Origin: Mesodorylaimus sp. YZB2_4
Lineage: Eukaryota > Nematoda > Enoplea > Dorylaimida > Dorylaimidae
Length of the DNA: 64,000 bases
Assembly (NCBI GenBank): GCA_030248295.1
Contig: JASANH010000873.1
Span: 496,001-560,000 of the forward strand
Direction of reading: 5' to 3'
Every line of letters begins with the position of its first letter. Position 1 is the stretch's first letter. The notes under the pieces are model-generated. The model was not told where the DNA came from and did no database searches. It saw only the letters and a program-made list of their open reading frames with translations. The position numbers were made by a program, and so were the translations under genes. Shown one piece after another: positions 10,562 to 21,527 of the stretch.

Positions 10562-11019
10562 GGACGCTGGCGTATTTTAGCAGTCTTTACCAAGTTCCAC
10601 TGTGGACAGATGCGTGGACAGAAATAGGGTCGCAAAGTTCTCGAGTCCAATGCATCACTTGCCATCAGGTAACTAGCATCGCCCACCTACTGCAGAGAAA
10701 GCGACTATTTCTAGACTGGTTCTCGGTTTGTGTTAATGCTTACATGCTTTCTAGTGCCCGTCTGTGAGTGCCTTGTGGTGGTCCTCTCTTACGTTAGTTC
10801 AATCGAGAGTCGGACCACCCTTATAAACGGGTACCTCTACTACGCCTTCTGGTCTACCTCTTATCGCGTGGCTGTGTTTGCGGGTCCACAATACAGCTAG
10901 CACGGATCTTTGTCTTGCTCAAGTACCAACAATATGAAAGGATTCTTTATGTCCCATACTTTAGTACACTGCTAGTGTCGTGACAGTCCATGAGATGCTC
11001 AGCACTAATGATTCAAAAT
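10562..11019. other. Intergenic, no gene seen
   Basis: Between the retroelement and the coatomer gamma copy. It starts with GGAC (target-site duplication). No long ORF, repeat or RNA gene recognised. Confidence 0.6.
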
Positions 11020-11645
11020 GGCCATATAGCACTCCCGACAACCAAACAGTATCACCTAGCTGACAGCATCAGCCATAATTTGCGAGACGGGCGGATCTTG
11101 TGAACGTGCGGCCAAATTCATATGCACCACCCCATCCGGAGTCAAAGCCAGCTTGACACGGGCAGCCACGTCGACGCCTCCGCGGTACAAACCAGCGAGT
11201 AGCAACGTATGCGAGGCCTTGCCGTCGCCCACCTTGTCTGAGCGTTCGCTTACGCCCAATCCCGTAAAGATGATCATATTCGTCACGGCCTCTGGAAAGA
11301 GAACAATGTTTAGACCATGTCTGCAACAACCATTGCCGCATTACCTTGCAACGATTTTATAGACGACAACGCGTACGTATTTTCCGCATAGTTCTCTTTC
11401 CCACTTCGTCCCAAAATGCTTGGAAGTTCGGTTTCATCATCGGCATGACGTGATCAGTCACAGTTACAGCCACGTCTTCCAGCTTTAACGATCAAAAAAG
11501 ATTTACCAGTTCAACAAAAATTACAAGATGCATAACATACCACATATTCATCCGGGAATCCTTCTTCGGCGTCTGGTTCTCCAGTCGCTGGATCGCAGTC
11601 CCGAACTGTGAATTTCGAAGTGCATCGGAAAATAGCGGTGGCTGA
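11020..11645 (-). pseudogene. Truncated inverted copy of coatomer gamma exons 5-7
   Basis: Matches 979-1600 in reverse orientation, keeping introns, so it arose by DNA duplication and not by reverse transcription. Copies of exons 5 (11641-11541), 6 (11482-11345) and 7 (11291-11056) keep AG acceptors and GT donors. The exon 6 copy is 138 nt against 139 in the gene: one base is lost after GTGGG (near 11400), which shifts the frame. The exon 7 copy is still open (77 codons, about 15 replacements). No exons 1-4 are present, and similarity ends just upstream of the exon 5 acceptor. It could only be expressed as a short out-of-frame product. Confidence 0.88.
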
Positions 11646-12767
11646 AAAAGAGCAGAAGGAGCCTAGATCTAATCCTGACTGTTCCACCATGTTTCCCGCA
11701 CGGCCTCTTGGCCTGCCCCTCTGAACAGCTAGTCAGTTACCATCTACTGTATCTCGTCGACCATGCGGTTGGGTATCACCTCAAGCTGGCCTTCCTATCA
11801 GTGCTCCTCACTTGGTTGGTTGTGCCAGCAGAGAGGTGTCCGCTCGTCGGCCTAATATTGTGAACAAAACGTGAAATCTTGGCCTAATTCTGCCGCGATA
11901 AGCTCAGCCCAATCACTGAGAAGGCTTGGCTTGCTCGGCTGGGTGGGTCAATGGATCCGCCATTAGGAACATCCTAACCTGCACCAAATAATCTTTCTGA
12001 AAATATTGAAAATTTATTCTAGGATGATGCTAGCGATGCACACCTTCTGTCTTCCACTCACGATAAGATGTCTTCACAGTCTTCATCTGTCCTGAGTAAT
12101 CTTCGTAGCCCATACAAACAGATCTGCATCGTCCTGTCACTGGGTTAGGGCTCTTAGAGTTAGGCGGAGGAAATCGTTCTTTGTTTTGGATCGACATCCC
12201 CAATGCACTAAATAGATCGGGTGGCTATTCATAGCGCGGCCAGTGATCACAGTAACAGCCATGCGATAAGAACAATCAACGCATATAAGATGCAAAGTAT
12301 GAAAACGTGCAGTCGCACAGTTGCTCCTATCGTACCTACCCGTACGCACGAACAGCCTATGGGCTATAAGTGTAGGTGACGTTGGCAGATAGTTCTGGGT
12401 CGTAATAGTTAGCGGGGAATCTTGAAGCCAACTCGGATCAACCTGAGGCGGAGGCAAAAATAGTAGGAGGCCCTTGGTTTTTTTGCCACCACCTTGGTCA
12501 CAGATAAGTCGCGTCCAAGTCGCTCGTACTTGGCGTGCTGAAGACGCCCTGACCCTGTCTTACTGTGTTGAGCAATTACTTACCAACTTAAGAATTACTA
12601 ATTTTTTTGTCGAACCCGTAATCACATGCTTATGCTTTAAGTACAAACTTAAGCATTTGCTAATACTCAAGTACCTTTAGTTGATAGAACCGGCTACAGG
12701 ACAGTTCACGTCCACAGGCTAGAAGGCTAAGACGAAGCGCAGTGTAGAATCGATGTCGGAATATTAA
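11646..12767. other. Intergenic, no gene seen
   Basis: No ORF here has protein-like character. A 106-codon minus frame at 12137-12457 has no domain, signal or splice support. It ends with TTAA (12764-12767), the left border of the adjacent MITE. Confidence 0.55.
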
Positions 12768-12982
12768 AAAAGAATATGATATTCAGGTTCAGTACCCACG
12801 TACTGTATTATAGGGAATAGCCAAAATTTTGTGTTCCGTCTCAATTATTAGAAGTCGAAATTTTCATTTCCCACAGCTTTGCAATTGAGAATTTCGACTT
12901 TTTTCGCAGCAGTGCTGGAGGTCTAGAATTTTGGCTTATTCTTATAAAACGTGGATGCTGAATCTGAATATCACACTCTTTT
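12768..12982. mobile_element. MITE with terminal inverted repeats and TTAA borders
   Basis: A 215-bp block whose two halves are imperfect inverted copies. Left end AAAAGAATATGATATTCAGG; right end, reverse complemented, AAAAGAGTGTGATATTCAGA. Further in, CCAAAATTTT pairs with CCAAAATTCT, and AGTCGAAATTTTCA with AGTCGAAATTCTCA. TTAA lies on both sides (12764-12767 and 12983-12986). TTAA duplication is the mark of piggyBac-type transposition, so a piggyBac-derived non-autonomous element is the likely class. It has no coding capacity. Confidence 0.7.
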
Positions 12983-13248
12983 TTAAATAGTCCTACATCG
13001 ATTTTAGACTGTTCGTCTGAGGGGTTGGTGCCCGAGCAAAGGTAATTCAGTGGACCGATTATCCTGGCTCGATCAACATGCTGCCAGATTTTAGTCCTTT
13101 TAGCGTGGTAAAAGATAAGCTATGTACTTTACACTGTTGTGCGTGTGTGTGTCTTCTGCTATGCATGTGCAGAGGCCGCTGGTATAGTGACCGCTGGGTG
13201 TAGAGCGCTAGTGTCATCCCAGGGCAGCGACCAGTGTGCCTCATCGCC

Positions 13249-14142
13249 ATGTCATGGTGGAGTTCCAAAAGCAAAAGTCCTAAATCTCCCAAAAAAGGGA
13301 AGAAGAAGCTTAGCATGACGAGGAAGAAGGAATTGGTGAGTTTGAAATTCTGTCCAGATTTAGGGTTTATGGGATGGCGATGGTTATAGGCCAAGCAATT
13401 CAATGCGTCTGCCGAAAAAGTAGAAGAATTTGCTGCCGTGTTTGAAGAGCTGGACAAGGACGGCAAGGGCATGTTCACCAAGGGACAATTGGTAAAGGCC
13501 GCCATGAGGCTCGGATTTACATTGGCACCGGAACACGCAGACAAGATTTTGAAGTTGTACAAGGCGGCGAGTAAGTCAAGTTGGAAATCTGGACTCACGT
13601 CAGCATAAGTCAGGCGGAAGTCCTATTCGAGAAAAGTCCCTGGTTATTTTCAGAGGGCGTCGGAATCGATGTCGATCGTTTTGTCATAATGATGCTTCGA
13701 AAGATGAAGTGGGGAAAGAAAGAGACAAACGTCGAAGCTGAAAGAATTTTTAAGGTATGATAAGAGAGGCCATCGGGGTCTTACTTGGTGCTAGCTGAGA
13801 TGCATGGAATTGCTCCTAAGAACTTGTGGTCCCACGGCAGTACATGATGCCAGAGCAGCATATCGCTCAATAAGAGCGATTCATGGCAAACTCGTGTCTG
13901 TTGCTTTTAGAGTTTCGACACCAACGGCGATGGACATTTGAGCCCCGAGGAGTTGCGTGCAGGTATGGAAAAAATGGGCGACCCGATGACAGACGAGGAA
14001 GCCGAAGAGCTGATGAAAATGGCCGATGTCAATAAGGATGGCAAGGTCAGCTATGAAGGTAAGACCTGTCTTTTTGATTTTTGGTTCTACAGCTCTTTCG
14101 CTTTTAGAATTCTTGACCCTCTGGAAACAGCTTTTCGGTTGA
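13249..14142 (+). CDS. Calmodulin/troponin-C-like EF-hand protein
   Basis: Exons 13249-13335, 13390-13570, 13654-13754, 13911-14058 and 14108-14142 join in phase to 183 residues. A Ca2+-binding regulator of the calmodulin superfamily is expected, acting in the cytosol. A Lys/Ser-rich N-terminal extension of about 30 residues (KSPKKGKKK) precedes four EF-hand positions. Hand 1 (DKDGKGMFTKGQ) has Gln in place of the final Glu. Hand 2 has lost its Asp ligands. Hands 3 (DTNGDGHLSPEE) and 4 (DVNKDGKVSYEE) are canonical. It ends FLTLWKQLFG. Probably two to three Ca2+ sites, with a C-terminal high-affinity lobe. Not calmodulin itself. The ATG follows CATCGCC and is the first in frame of the exon. 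Confidence 0.88.
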
Positions 14143-14590
14143 CCCCAGAATAGACTTTGCTAACCGTCCCCGACCCGTATGTGTTCACAGGAGGGCGGCT
14201 TATGTATGGCTTATACGCGCCTTGAACAGCCTTTTCTGATACTTGCACATTGCGATGCTTATAAAAGTGCATTGTCTTGTGGTTCGTAGACAGCTAGCCC
14301 ATTGATCATCCCTCGCAGGGCGTGGCGTGCTGTTGGGCTTCTCATTGATTTGTTAGCGCACTCGCGGTCATGCAGTATATCGTACTGGCTGACCCCGTGT
14401 TTCAAACCTGACGACGTAGAAGTAGTCAGCATCAGTAAATTTTGGCCTGGGGCGAAACATCGTTCATCAATGTCATCATTCGGAAGTTTATTGTACGTTT
14501 TGCACGTTCAAAGGCTCCCCTTTCGCGATCTGCATTTCACGTTTTGTACCAGTGTGATCACTTACATATCGTAAGGCCAGACTACTAAAA
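14143..14590. other. Intergenic, no gene seen
   Basis: A short gap between the EF-hand gene and the HPP gene, both on the plus strand. The 90-codon plus frame at 14302-14574 shows no domain. It probably holds the 3'UTR of one gene and the promoter of the other. Confidence 0.5.
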
Positions 14591-15349
14591 ATGGAATTGA
14601 AAAATACTTTGGATTCGTGCGGTCAAGACCACTCAGCTGACTACGGCGCATTATGGCATCTGATGAATACCTTAGACAGTATCGACGAGACCACGCCGGT
14701 CATGCTGTTCAACTGGAAACCGACCGATTGCCCTCATTTGGAAACAGGTCGATCAACAAATCTGAATTCAAGTCAAACATCTGCTTTGGGACGATTTGCT
14801 CGAAAATGTTTTAAGAAAATGCTTGGCGCGGATCAAAAATCGCCGAGGCGAGATGGCATTCGAGAAATCGCCTTATGCTTTTTCGAATCGTTCTTTAGTA
14901 TTGCTGTGCTTGGGGCCATCGATTATTACTTTCTACTGAACACTCAGTTCACCATGATAATCCCAGCTTTCGCTGCCATGGCTGTCATCCTATTCACTGA
15001 CGTAGGCAGTAGGGCAGCTTTAGCTCAACCCCGGAATGCCTTCTTTGGTCACATGCTATCTGCTTTAGTCGGCCTCACGTTTCAAACAATAATCCCCTGG
15101 CACCTCATGTGGCTGTCAGGCCCGTTGGCGGTCGCAACTACAATTGCTCTTATGAGCCTTACTCACACAGTCCATCCAGCGGCTGGCGCTACGGCTTTGG
15201 CTTGCATTTATGGAGGCCCAAGAATAACGGACTCAGGGTGGTGGTTTGCCCTGGTCACAGTTGCGGCAGGATCCATTTTCATGTTGGTTACGACAGTACT
15301 CTTTAACAACTTGTCGCCAAGGAGAAGATACCCAACGTTTTGGTTCTGA
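14591..15349 (+). CDS. HPP-family integral membrane protein, intronless
   Basis: 252 residues in one exon. The HPP family (Pfam PF04982) comprises four-helix membrane proteins of bacteria, fungi and plants; a plant chloroplast member and cyanobacterial members have been linked to nitrite transport. Visible: a hydrophilic N-terminal third, then about four hydrophobic segments (near residues 100-117, 122-137, 157-188 and 216-235). The family blocks are AQPRNAFFGHMLSALVG and HTVHPAAGATALA; the second Pro of HPP is Ala here (H-P-A). The C-terminus is short and basic. It has no introns while every neighbouring gene has several. HPP proteins are unusual in animals, so horizontal acquisition is possible. 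Substrate unknown. Confidence 0.85.
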   Translation: MELKNTLDSCGQDHSADYGALWHLMNTLDSIDETTPVMLFNWKPTDCPHLETGRSTNLNSSQTSALGRFARKCFKKMLGADQKSPRRDGIREIALCFFESFFSIAVLGAIDYYFLLNTQFTMIIPAFAAMAVILFTDVGSRAALAQPRNAFFGHMLSALVGLTFQTIIPWHLMWLSGPLAVATTIALMSLTHTVHPAAGATALACIYGGPRITDSGWWFALVTVAAGSIFMLVTTVLFNNLSPRRRYPTFWF

Positions 15350-16835
15350 TGATGGCTGTGGATGGAGAGACAAAAGGCGAGAGAACTTTGGGTTGAAGAA
15401 ACGACGATGCCGTTCAGTATGGTGCACCCCATGGAACAAAGTTTAAATTCACTTCGACTTGGTGCTAGTATATGTATACAGGCCTTTAAAGTAGTCGGCA
15501 GATCCCAATTTGGATCCCAATGGGCTCAATGTGCCCTATTGTTCATGTCCGCTGATCATGAGAGTTGATAGAGACATTTACAGCCCAGTAACATCTCAAG
15601 ACATGGTCAGCACTTTATGACATGGGCATGGCCAACACATGGACATGACATTTTCATGAACATTTTCTCATTGAAAAACCGACCGACCATTATGGGTACA
15701 GGGCCGAATGTGTGAGCCTGAGATATAGGCTGTGTCTTGTTCATTTCATATATATCTTGCACTTTTAGTTCTTGTAATGTATTTAAAAGCTCGTAGGTCA
15801 TCCATTGACAGTTTAGTTTACGGAAGCAATAGAACTATGATGATAAGGAATCACTTTTAATTCAGGTGAACCCTCATTCCGATAAGTGGGTACTTTGATA
15901 AGGGGCCACTTTAGAAATGAGTGCATTAATTTTAAGGTGGCACTTACGGGTTCTCCTGTGCGATCGAGAGGTTTTTACAGAGGATGTTCTGACCAATCAT
16001 CGCGATAACTTTATCCTCAGTTTCCTAATATTGGTGTTATTGACGGCTGATAAACTGAGGGCTCCGCTTTTTGTTCACGTCTTTTATGGTGGCGAACATC
16101 CTTCTTTAAGCACCTCGCCCTGACATAATAGTTGCCTGAATAAGAAATTCGCCGAGTTGCACCACAAATAAAGTCATGCTACCACACTTGCAATTCGGGT
16201 GTTTTACAGCTGCTCTACACCAAAATAATCAAAACCAGATACTGATGCAAGCAACGAAGTATTGCCCGATTTGTGGCAGTCCTGAACAATCGTTTTCCAT
16301 GAAACGTAACATTAACTTTAAATGGGCACTTTACTTTTCCGGTTGAAAGAAGAAAAGTTACGGTTGGTTGGAAGGAACCTTATCGTTCTCAATACTTTCG
16401 GAATATTGGCCCTCAAAGCTTTTATTATCATAAACGATAGCAATAGCACTGAGAACGGGGCACGGACACAGTGGACGGTGCAATGGACATCATCAGATCA
16501 GTTCTTCAAGACTTCCTGGCGATGACGAACAAAAACACTTGGTCATTTCTAGGCTTCTCTCAGTAGGTACATCAACCTTTTCGAGTTCGGCATTTTGTCC
16601 GCCAGATAACATGTGGATCGCGGGTGATGCCACAGCTATAAAAATGCTGTATTTGTAGTTAAATCTGTATCTGTATATTCGGTCGAAATTGTCCCTTCGC
16701 ATCCTGCTCATATTTACTGATCATCATCTTGTCCGAAGACTTTGGACAGCATTGGCGCACACAAGATATTTAGCTACAAGTCGCTCTGTCAAAACAGGAT
16801 GCTGCACCCAGAAGCGACCATAACTGTCGATAAGG
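15350..16835. other. Long intergenic stretch, no gene seen
   Basis: No ORF in either strand has domain, signal-peptide or splice support; the small frames look random. No tRNA or repeat recognised. Confidence 0.5.
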
Positions 16836-17255
16836 CGGCCGCGGTGGTGCAACGGTTCGGCATTCGTCTCTCCGAATTGCTTGGGAGCGAGTGGCTGGAC
16901 TCGTCCCAGGTTCGATCCTCGGTGATATAGGTCGGTTTGCGAACCATAAACCCTCGCTGACCTTGCACGCCAGGCCGCGGGTGACTCACCCGGTACCGCC
17001 GAGGTGCTCCGAGTGAAAAGACGGAAGCCAAACGAGTAGACAGTCTCGGCTGTGGGACACTGACAGGGGTCAAAGCCCGCCCGCCATCGTCCGAGGAAGT
17101 CGGTGTCCGGCCCTCGCGTGAAGGTGCTCCTAGTACACGCAGAGGTAAGCTGCTGTGTGTGCCGGTCCCAGCACAGCCCTGCGTATAAGGTTTGACCTGG
17201 CCGGCTAGAGGCAAAACGGGTTTCGGCCCACAGAAATTTTTAAAAAAACTGTCGA
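16836..17255 (+). mobile_element. tRNA-derived SINE-like block
   Basis: A locally GC-rich stretch in AT-richer surroundings. It has a pol III box A-like TGGTGCAACGG (16845-16855) and a good box B GGTTCGATCC (16909-16918), but the sequence does not fold as a full tRNA. An unrelated body of about 300 nt follows and ends in an A/T-rich tail with TTTTTAAAAAAA. This is the layout of a tRNA-headed SINE. It is a single copy here, so the class rests on the promoter boxes alone. Confidence 0.42.
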
Positions 17256-17762
17256 TAATGGATAACAGACGAGCTTCTAAATGCGTCACAAAACTAAAAG
17301 CACAAGAGATTAGATAGTGACCAGCGCGCAGGCAATCTCAGGCTTAGTTGGCTTACATCATCGCTTTATAACCGCTTCCATTCACGCCCACAAGCGTCAG
17401 ATATTCTGAAGAAAGGAAAAGACGCCACTAACTGTCGCGTGAAACGTTTAGGTTATTGTAAATAAAATTGAGTTTGTTGAGAGGACTTTTAAGTTTTTAA
17501 ATTGGAGAGAAAAGTTGTATACAGTCGACATAAAAAAATTATGCGTAGGACTGCTACATGCATGCTGCCTAGGTTTCTCGGAACGTATACTCTAAATACA
17601 CATGCAGTAGGTGGGCTCGTTCAAACTCGTTCTTTACACTATTTGGCACCGTAACTTCACAAACTAGTAAGCGTCAGTCTGTACCAGGCGTTATCGGGGA
17701 ACGGTTGTGCTAGAGCGAGTGTAGTTGCAGGTCTGCAGGTACGACACTGAACGCGAGGGGCT

Positions 17763-18938
17763 ATGGATGCTCTGTCGGACAAACGCGTGAAAAACCTTCT
17801 CAAGATCATCAAGGAAATGAAGTCGATTCCCGTGGATGAAGCCCAGTGGCTGCTCGAAAATGTTCAAGCCGTCTTCATGAACCAGCCGATGCTGCTAGAG
17901 ATCTCGGCCCCCGTCTCGATATGCGGTGACACTCATGGCCAACTCTCTGACGTACTGCGTCTGTTCAATCAAAACGGGTGGCCGCCTTCGATGAGGTACC
18001 TCTTCTTGGGTAAGAGCTGGGCCTTTTCTGATCTCGCAGGCAGGATTCAGCGACTTATTTTTAGGCGACTACGTGGATCGAGGCCCGAAAAATGTAGAGA
18101 CGATATGCCTGATGTTCGCCCTCAAGCTTCAATATCCCAACGACTTCTTCCTTCTCCGCGGGAATCACGAAACGCGGTCGATCAACCGTGTCTACGGATT
18201 CTACGACGAGGTGAAGAGGGCATTCCCGCAGGATCCGGACATGTACGAGAAGTTCAACGTAAGGTCTCGTGCCTCCGCTCCTCATTTTGACTAACCGATG
18301 TGATTCTGGCTGCAGAATGTGTTCGACTGGATGCCACTGTCGGCTCTGATTGCACAACGTGTCTTGTGCATGCACGGAGGCATATCTCCCACGCTGACCA
18401 GTTTCGACCAAATCCGGGAGATACAGCGCCCGCTGCTCGAAGTTCCGGACGATGGTCTCGTGGCCGATCTGCTCTGGTCCGATCCTGACAAGAACGTGAC
18501 TGGTGAGTGAGAGTTGTCTCCCGTATCGCACGCAGCGGATATCTCCTTCCAGGTTACGTGCCGAGCAGTCGAGGCATTTCCTATATCTTTGGCGCCGACG
18601 CCGTGACTGACTTGTGCGACGCCCTGGGACTGGACATGGTCGCCCGCGCGCATCAGGTACAGTAAGGATCTGGAGTCTGCGACTACCCTCGAAGTGCTTC
18701 TTCCATTCCAGGTTGTGCACGACGGATTCGAATTCTTCGCCGAAGAGCGCATGGTGACCATTTTCAGCGCCCCCGACTACTGCAACCAGTTCACGAACGC
18801 CGGTGGGATCCTGTTCATCGAGGAAGACCTCAACTGCAAGATCAAAGTGAGTTGATCTTGCCACAGGCTGTTAAATGGTTGATGAGGTGCTTGGACTTTC
18901 AGCAACTCGCATCGAGGTCGAAGAAGATCAAAGCCTGA
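17763..18938 (+). CDS. PP1-like serine/threonine protein phosphatase catalytic subunit
   Basis: Exons 17763-18009, 18065-18258, 18316-18502, 18553-18656, 18712-18846 and 18903-18938 join in phase to 300 residues. It removes phosphate from Ser/Thr using a two-metal centre. All metal and catalytic blocks are intact: GDTHGQ (Ile of the usual GDIHGQ is Thr), GDYVDRG, RGNHE, the CMHGGISP His, and [17 protein letters not shown] and FSAPDYC place it nearer PP1 than PP2A or PP2B. Oddities: the PP1 FSAPNYC is FSAPDYC, the C-terminal tail is cut to a basic SRSKKIKA, and the sequence diverges well beyond typical PP1-alpha/beta. It is likely a lineage-specific PP1 paralogue of the kind nematodes use in the germ line; that comparison is inference. 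Confidence 0.92.
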
Positions 18939-19798
18939 ACACACCGGTGGATTGGTGGAGATGTCAGGGCCAAGTTGGATGTGGGCTGTGGACTGTGTCG
19001 TTTTGCTTTGAGCTGCGTCCATCGGATGTTCGTTGTGTGCCTCGGGGCAATGTCTGGGAAAGCTTTTTAGAGAAGTGGCAAGTGGGAAGCATACTGAGCG
19101 TGCACTGTCTATCGATAGGAGAGTTTGACAGGCGATAGGCGTTAGCCAAACTCGTATGGTTTCACCCAAAATACGTACCGGCTTTACGTGATATTGCAAA
19201 GGAAATCTGCAATGTGTAGCATCCAGGTTAGTCGTAAGAGGAAATAGCGGAATAGCGTCTAGCATACGTGGCTAGAGTAGATCTCCGGTTATGCAGTCTA
19301 TGCGACAGTCTGGCTGTTATATTCTGCGGCGGCCATAGTTTCCCTTGATGTAATAGGCATGGATATCTGCACCCATCAGTGCACTATTGAGAGCTCATCT
19401 TTGGCCAAGGAGAAAACCTCCTCCACACGAATCACGATTTCATCCTCATAAAGCAACCGCGCGTCCGCCGGTAACGAGCATTGATCATCCTTTGTCAAGC
19501 TGCTATCATACCGCGAAGGCCCTTTCTGCCAATGCATTCCGATTTGTCAGATGTGTGAGTCACTCTTGTCCACACACAGAAAGCTCACGTCAGACGATTA
19601 GCCCCATCTCTAGTCGTTCTTAAAGCTGGTAACTTTTCCTTGTTCCTTGAACGGCACTACAGTATTTCTATGGCGACTGTACTGACAGCTTGGACGGCAA
19701 GCTTGAAGGTATCATACCGCAGAGGGCTTGCGAGACGCAGAAGACGAAGACGAAATAGACCTGTTCGCTAACAGGAACACTGAAGCGCTGAACACAAA
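18939..19798. other. Intergenic, no gene seen
   Basis: Between the convergent PP1-like and secreted-protein genes. No coding exon recognised; it should contain both 3'UTRs. Confidence 0.5.
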
Positions 19799-20693
19799 CT
19801 ATCGCCAAGAATACTTTAAATAGCGTATTTTCGTGTTTAAATCGCTTCCGTTTCGGATAAACGACTCGGCGTTATAATGTGTCCAGATTTTAGCCTCTGC
19901 CTCAAGCGCAGGATTTTTGGCATCATCATCGGGTCTTGCAGTTATGTCCGATATATCCACAAAGCCATCTTCTTGAATGACAGTCGTCCAGTACTGGACT
20001 CTGCCAGGATTTGCTGATACTTCTGAGCAATGATGGCGAATGGGGCCGATATCCAGAGTCTGTCCGAGAGCCAACAGTATGTCCTCTGTCTCATTTTTGA
20101 CGTAACACCCGACGATCCACAGTCCCGCCTCTTGACACGACCAGCGGAATGACTCCTTTCGTATGGTCTCTTGCAAATGCAGCACTGTGCCATTGACTGA
20201 CTGTGGGCATCGAGGTTCTAAAAGAATTCCTTCAGATGATCTCTCTGAGTATAGGAGTCGAGTGTCCTACCCTGCTCGTATATGAGTACCCGTTCAGTGG
20301 CGGTGCAGTTGAACCAGAAACCATCGACAGTGATGCTGGAATTTGGTGAAATGAGCTGTCCGTTCGCTAGGCTCGAGGAAACACATCCTAAACAGGTTGA
20401 ACAAGCGTAATGTCTTTTTCAGCTTCACCTGTACCGTAAATTTGGATTATGGGAGAGATACCTTGCCCCAAAGTCTCGCATCCTCTACACATACCTTCAA
20501 AAGTTGGTGCTTCTTTGTGGCAGCTGTACTGCCAAGTGTCATCATCCGTCCACGTGTCTCCGTTCAGTCTGCACAGTCCATAGTAATCCATACACCCTTC
20601 GCATATACTCTCTGCCAGCAGTGCAGATGTGAAGCATAGCACACAACACACAGCTGCAAGCAAACAGCTCCTTGCAAGGCACAGCGGACACAT
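19799..20693 (-). CDS. Secreted protein with MIG-18-like fibronectin type I repeats
   Basis: Exons 20693-20495, 20387-20271 and 20217-19799 join in phase to 244 residues. A hydrophobic N-terminal signal peptide of about 27 residues (CLLAAVCCVLCFTSALLA) routes it outside the cell. Three related Cys modules follow. The first has CRLNGDTWTDDDTWQYSC. The second has NGQLISPNSS and a following WFNC. The third has CPQSVNGTV, SFRWSC and GLWIVGC. The pattern C..nG..(x)..W/F.Y/W.C..(x)..C is that of the fibronectin-I-like domain found in C. elegans MIG-18-type matrix proteins. An extracellular-matrix role is inferred. Family assignment is from pattern memory; signal peptide and splice phases are firm. 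Confidence 0.72.
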
Positions 20694-21527
20694 GATTCGC
20701 AGAAAGTTTTAAAAATGAGATTTTCTTCTCTTTCACTGACACAAGACGAAGAGAATTAAACGGAGCATCAAAACAGTTACGTTCAGTCTGCCCCTTGTGG
20801 CCCCATTGTTGTATCCTCTTGATGAGATAACCGGAACTGCATCTAGAACTTTCGGTTTTCTTGTGTCACGGCGGCAACGCACGAACGTAACTCATTTACC
20901 TGACCACATCGAATGACACAAACTCGTACATATGCCCGTAATCAAAACACCTTCATCCTAGTCCCTCAAGAGAGATACATCTCACGTCTCGTCAGACTGC
21001 TTTACTATCCTTTTAGACGACCCCTCGCTCAACATCTAATTTTATTTTCTCCAAAATATCTTCGATATCTTTTCCAAACGTTACTTCAGTTGTTACAGGC
21101 TTATTTAAAGTAGTCCTAGGCAATTTTCGGTTCGAGGCTAAGTTCCACATCAGCTTGTTTAATGACATCGAATCTGAAGAGAAGAGTTGGACACTCCAGA
21201 TCACAAAATTTCGGAAAACGCATCGCACTCACTGTTCATTTCCGAAAAGTAGCCCCATTGTTGACAGAGATCGGTCAGTAGCTCAGCTTCCGCTTCTAAC
21301 AACTTTGGATGCGCGAGCGGCTGCTTCTTGCGTTTAGCGGGCACCCGGACTGGGCGTTCAGCGATGGCTTGGAGTACTAAAAGCAATAAGTAAGACTGTT
21401 GCAGCCAACATTGGCATGCAAATTTAGGACCCACCTTCCTCATAACCTCGGACAAGTACCTAATACGACTTAGGTACGATATTTGATGTGGTCCGCTCCC
21501 AGTTACAGCCTCAATAAGGACTCCCAC
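20694..21527. other. Mostly intergenic, with one possible coding exon
   Basis: Contains a minus-strand stretch (about 21380-21238) with protein-like sequence (PVRVPAKRKKQPLAHPK, EAELLTDLCQQWGYF). It is bounded by an acceptor-like TTTTAG and a donor-like GTGAGT. It may be a further exon of the RRM gene upstream or an unrelated fragment. The rest shows nothing. Confidence 0.35.

Noticed and set aside
12137..12457. 106-codon minus-strand ORF
   Set aside because: No domain, signal peptide, splice signals or neighbour logic; consistent with chance.
16789..17289. 166-codon minus-strand ORF
   Set aside because: Sits in the GC-rich SINE-like block, where stops are rare; no protein family features.
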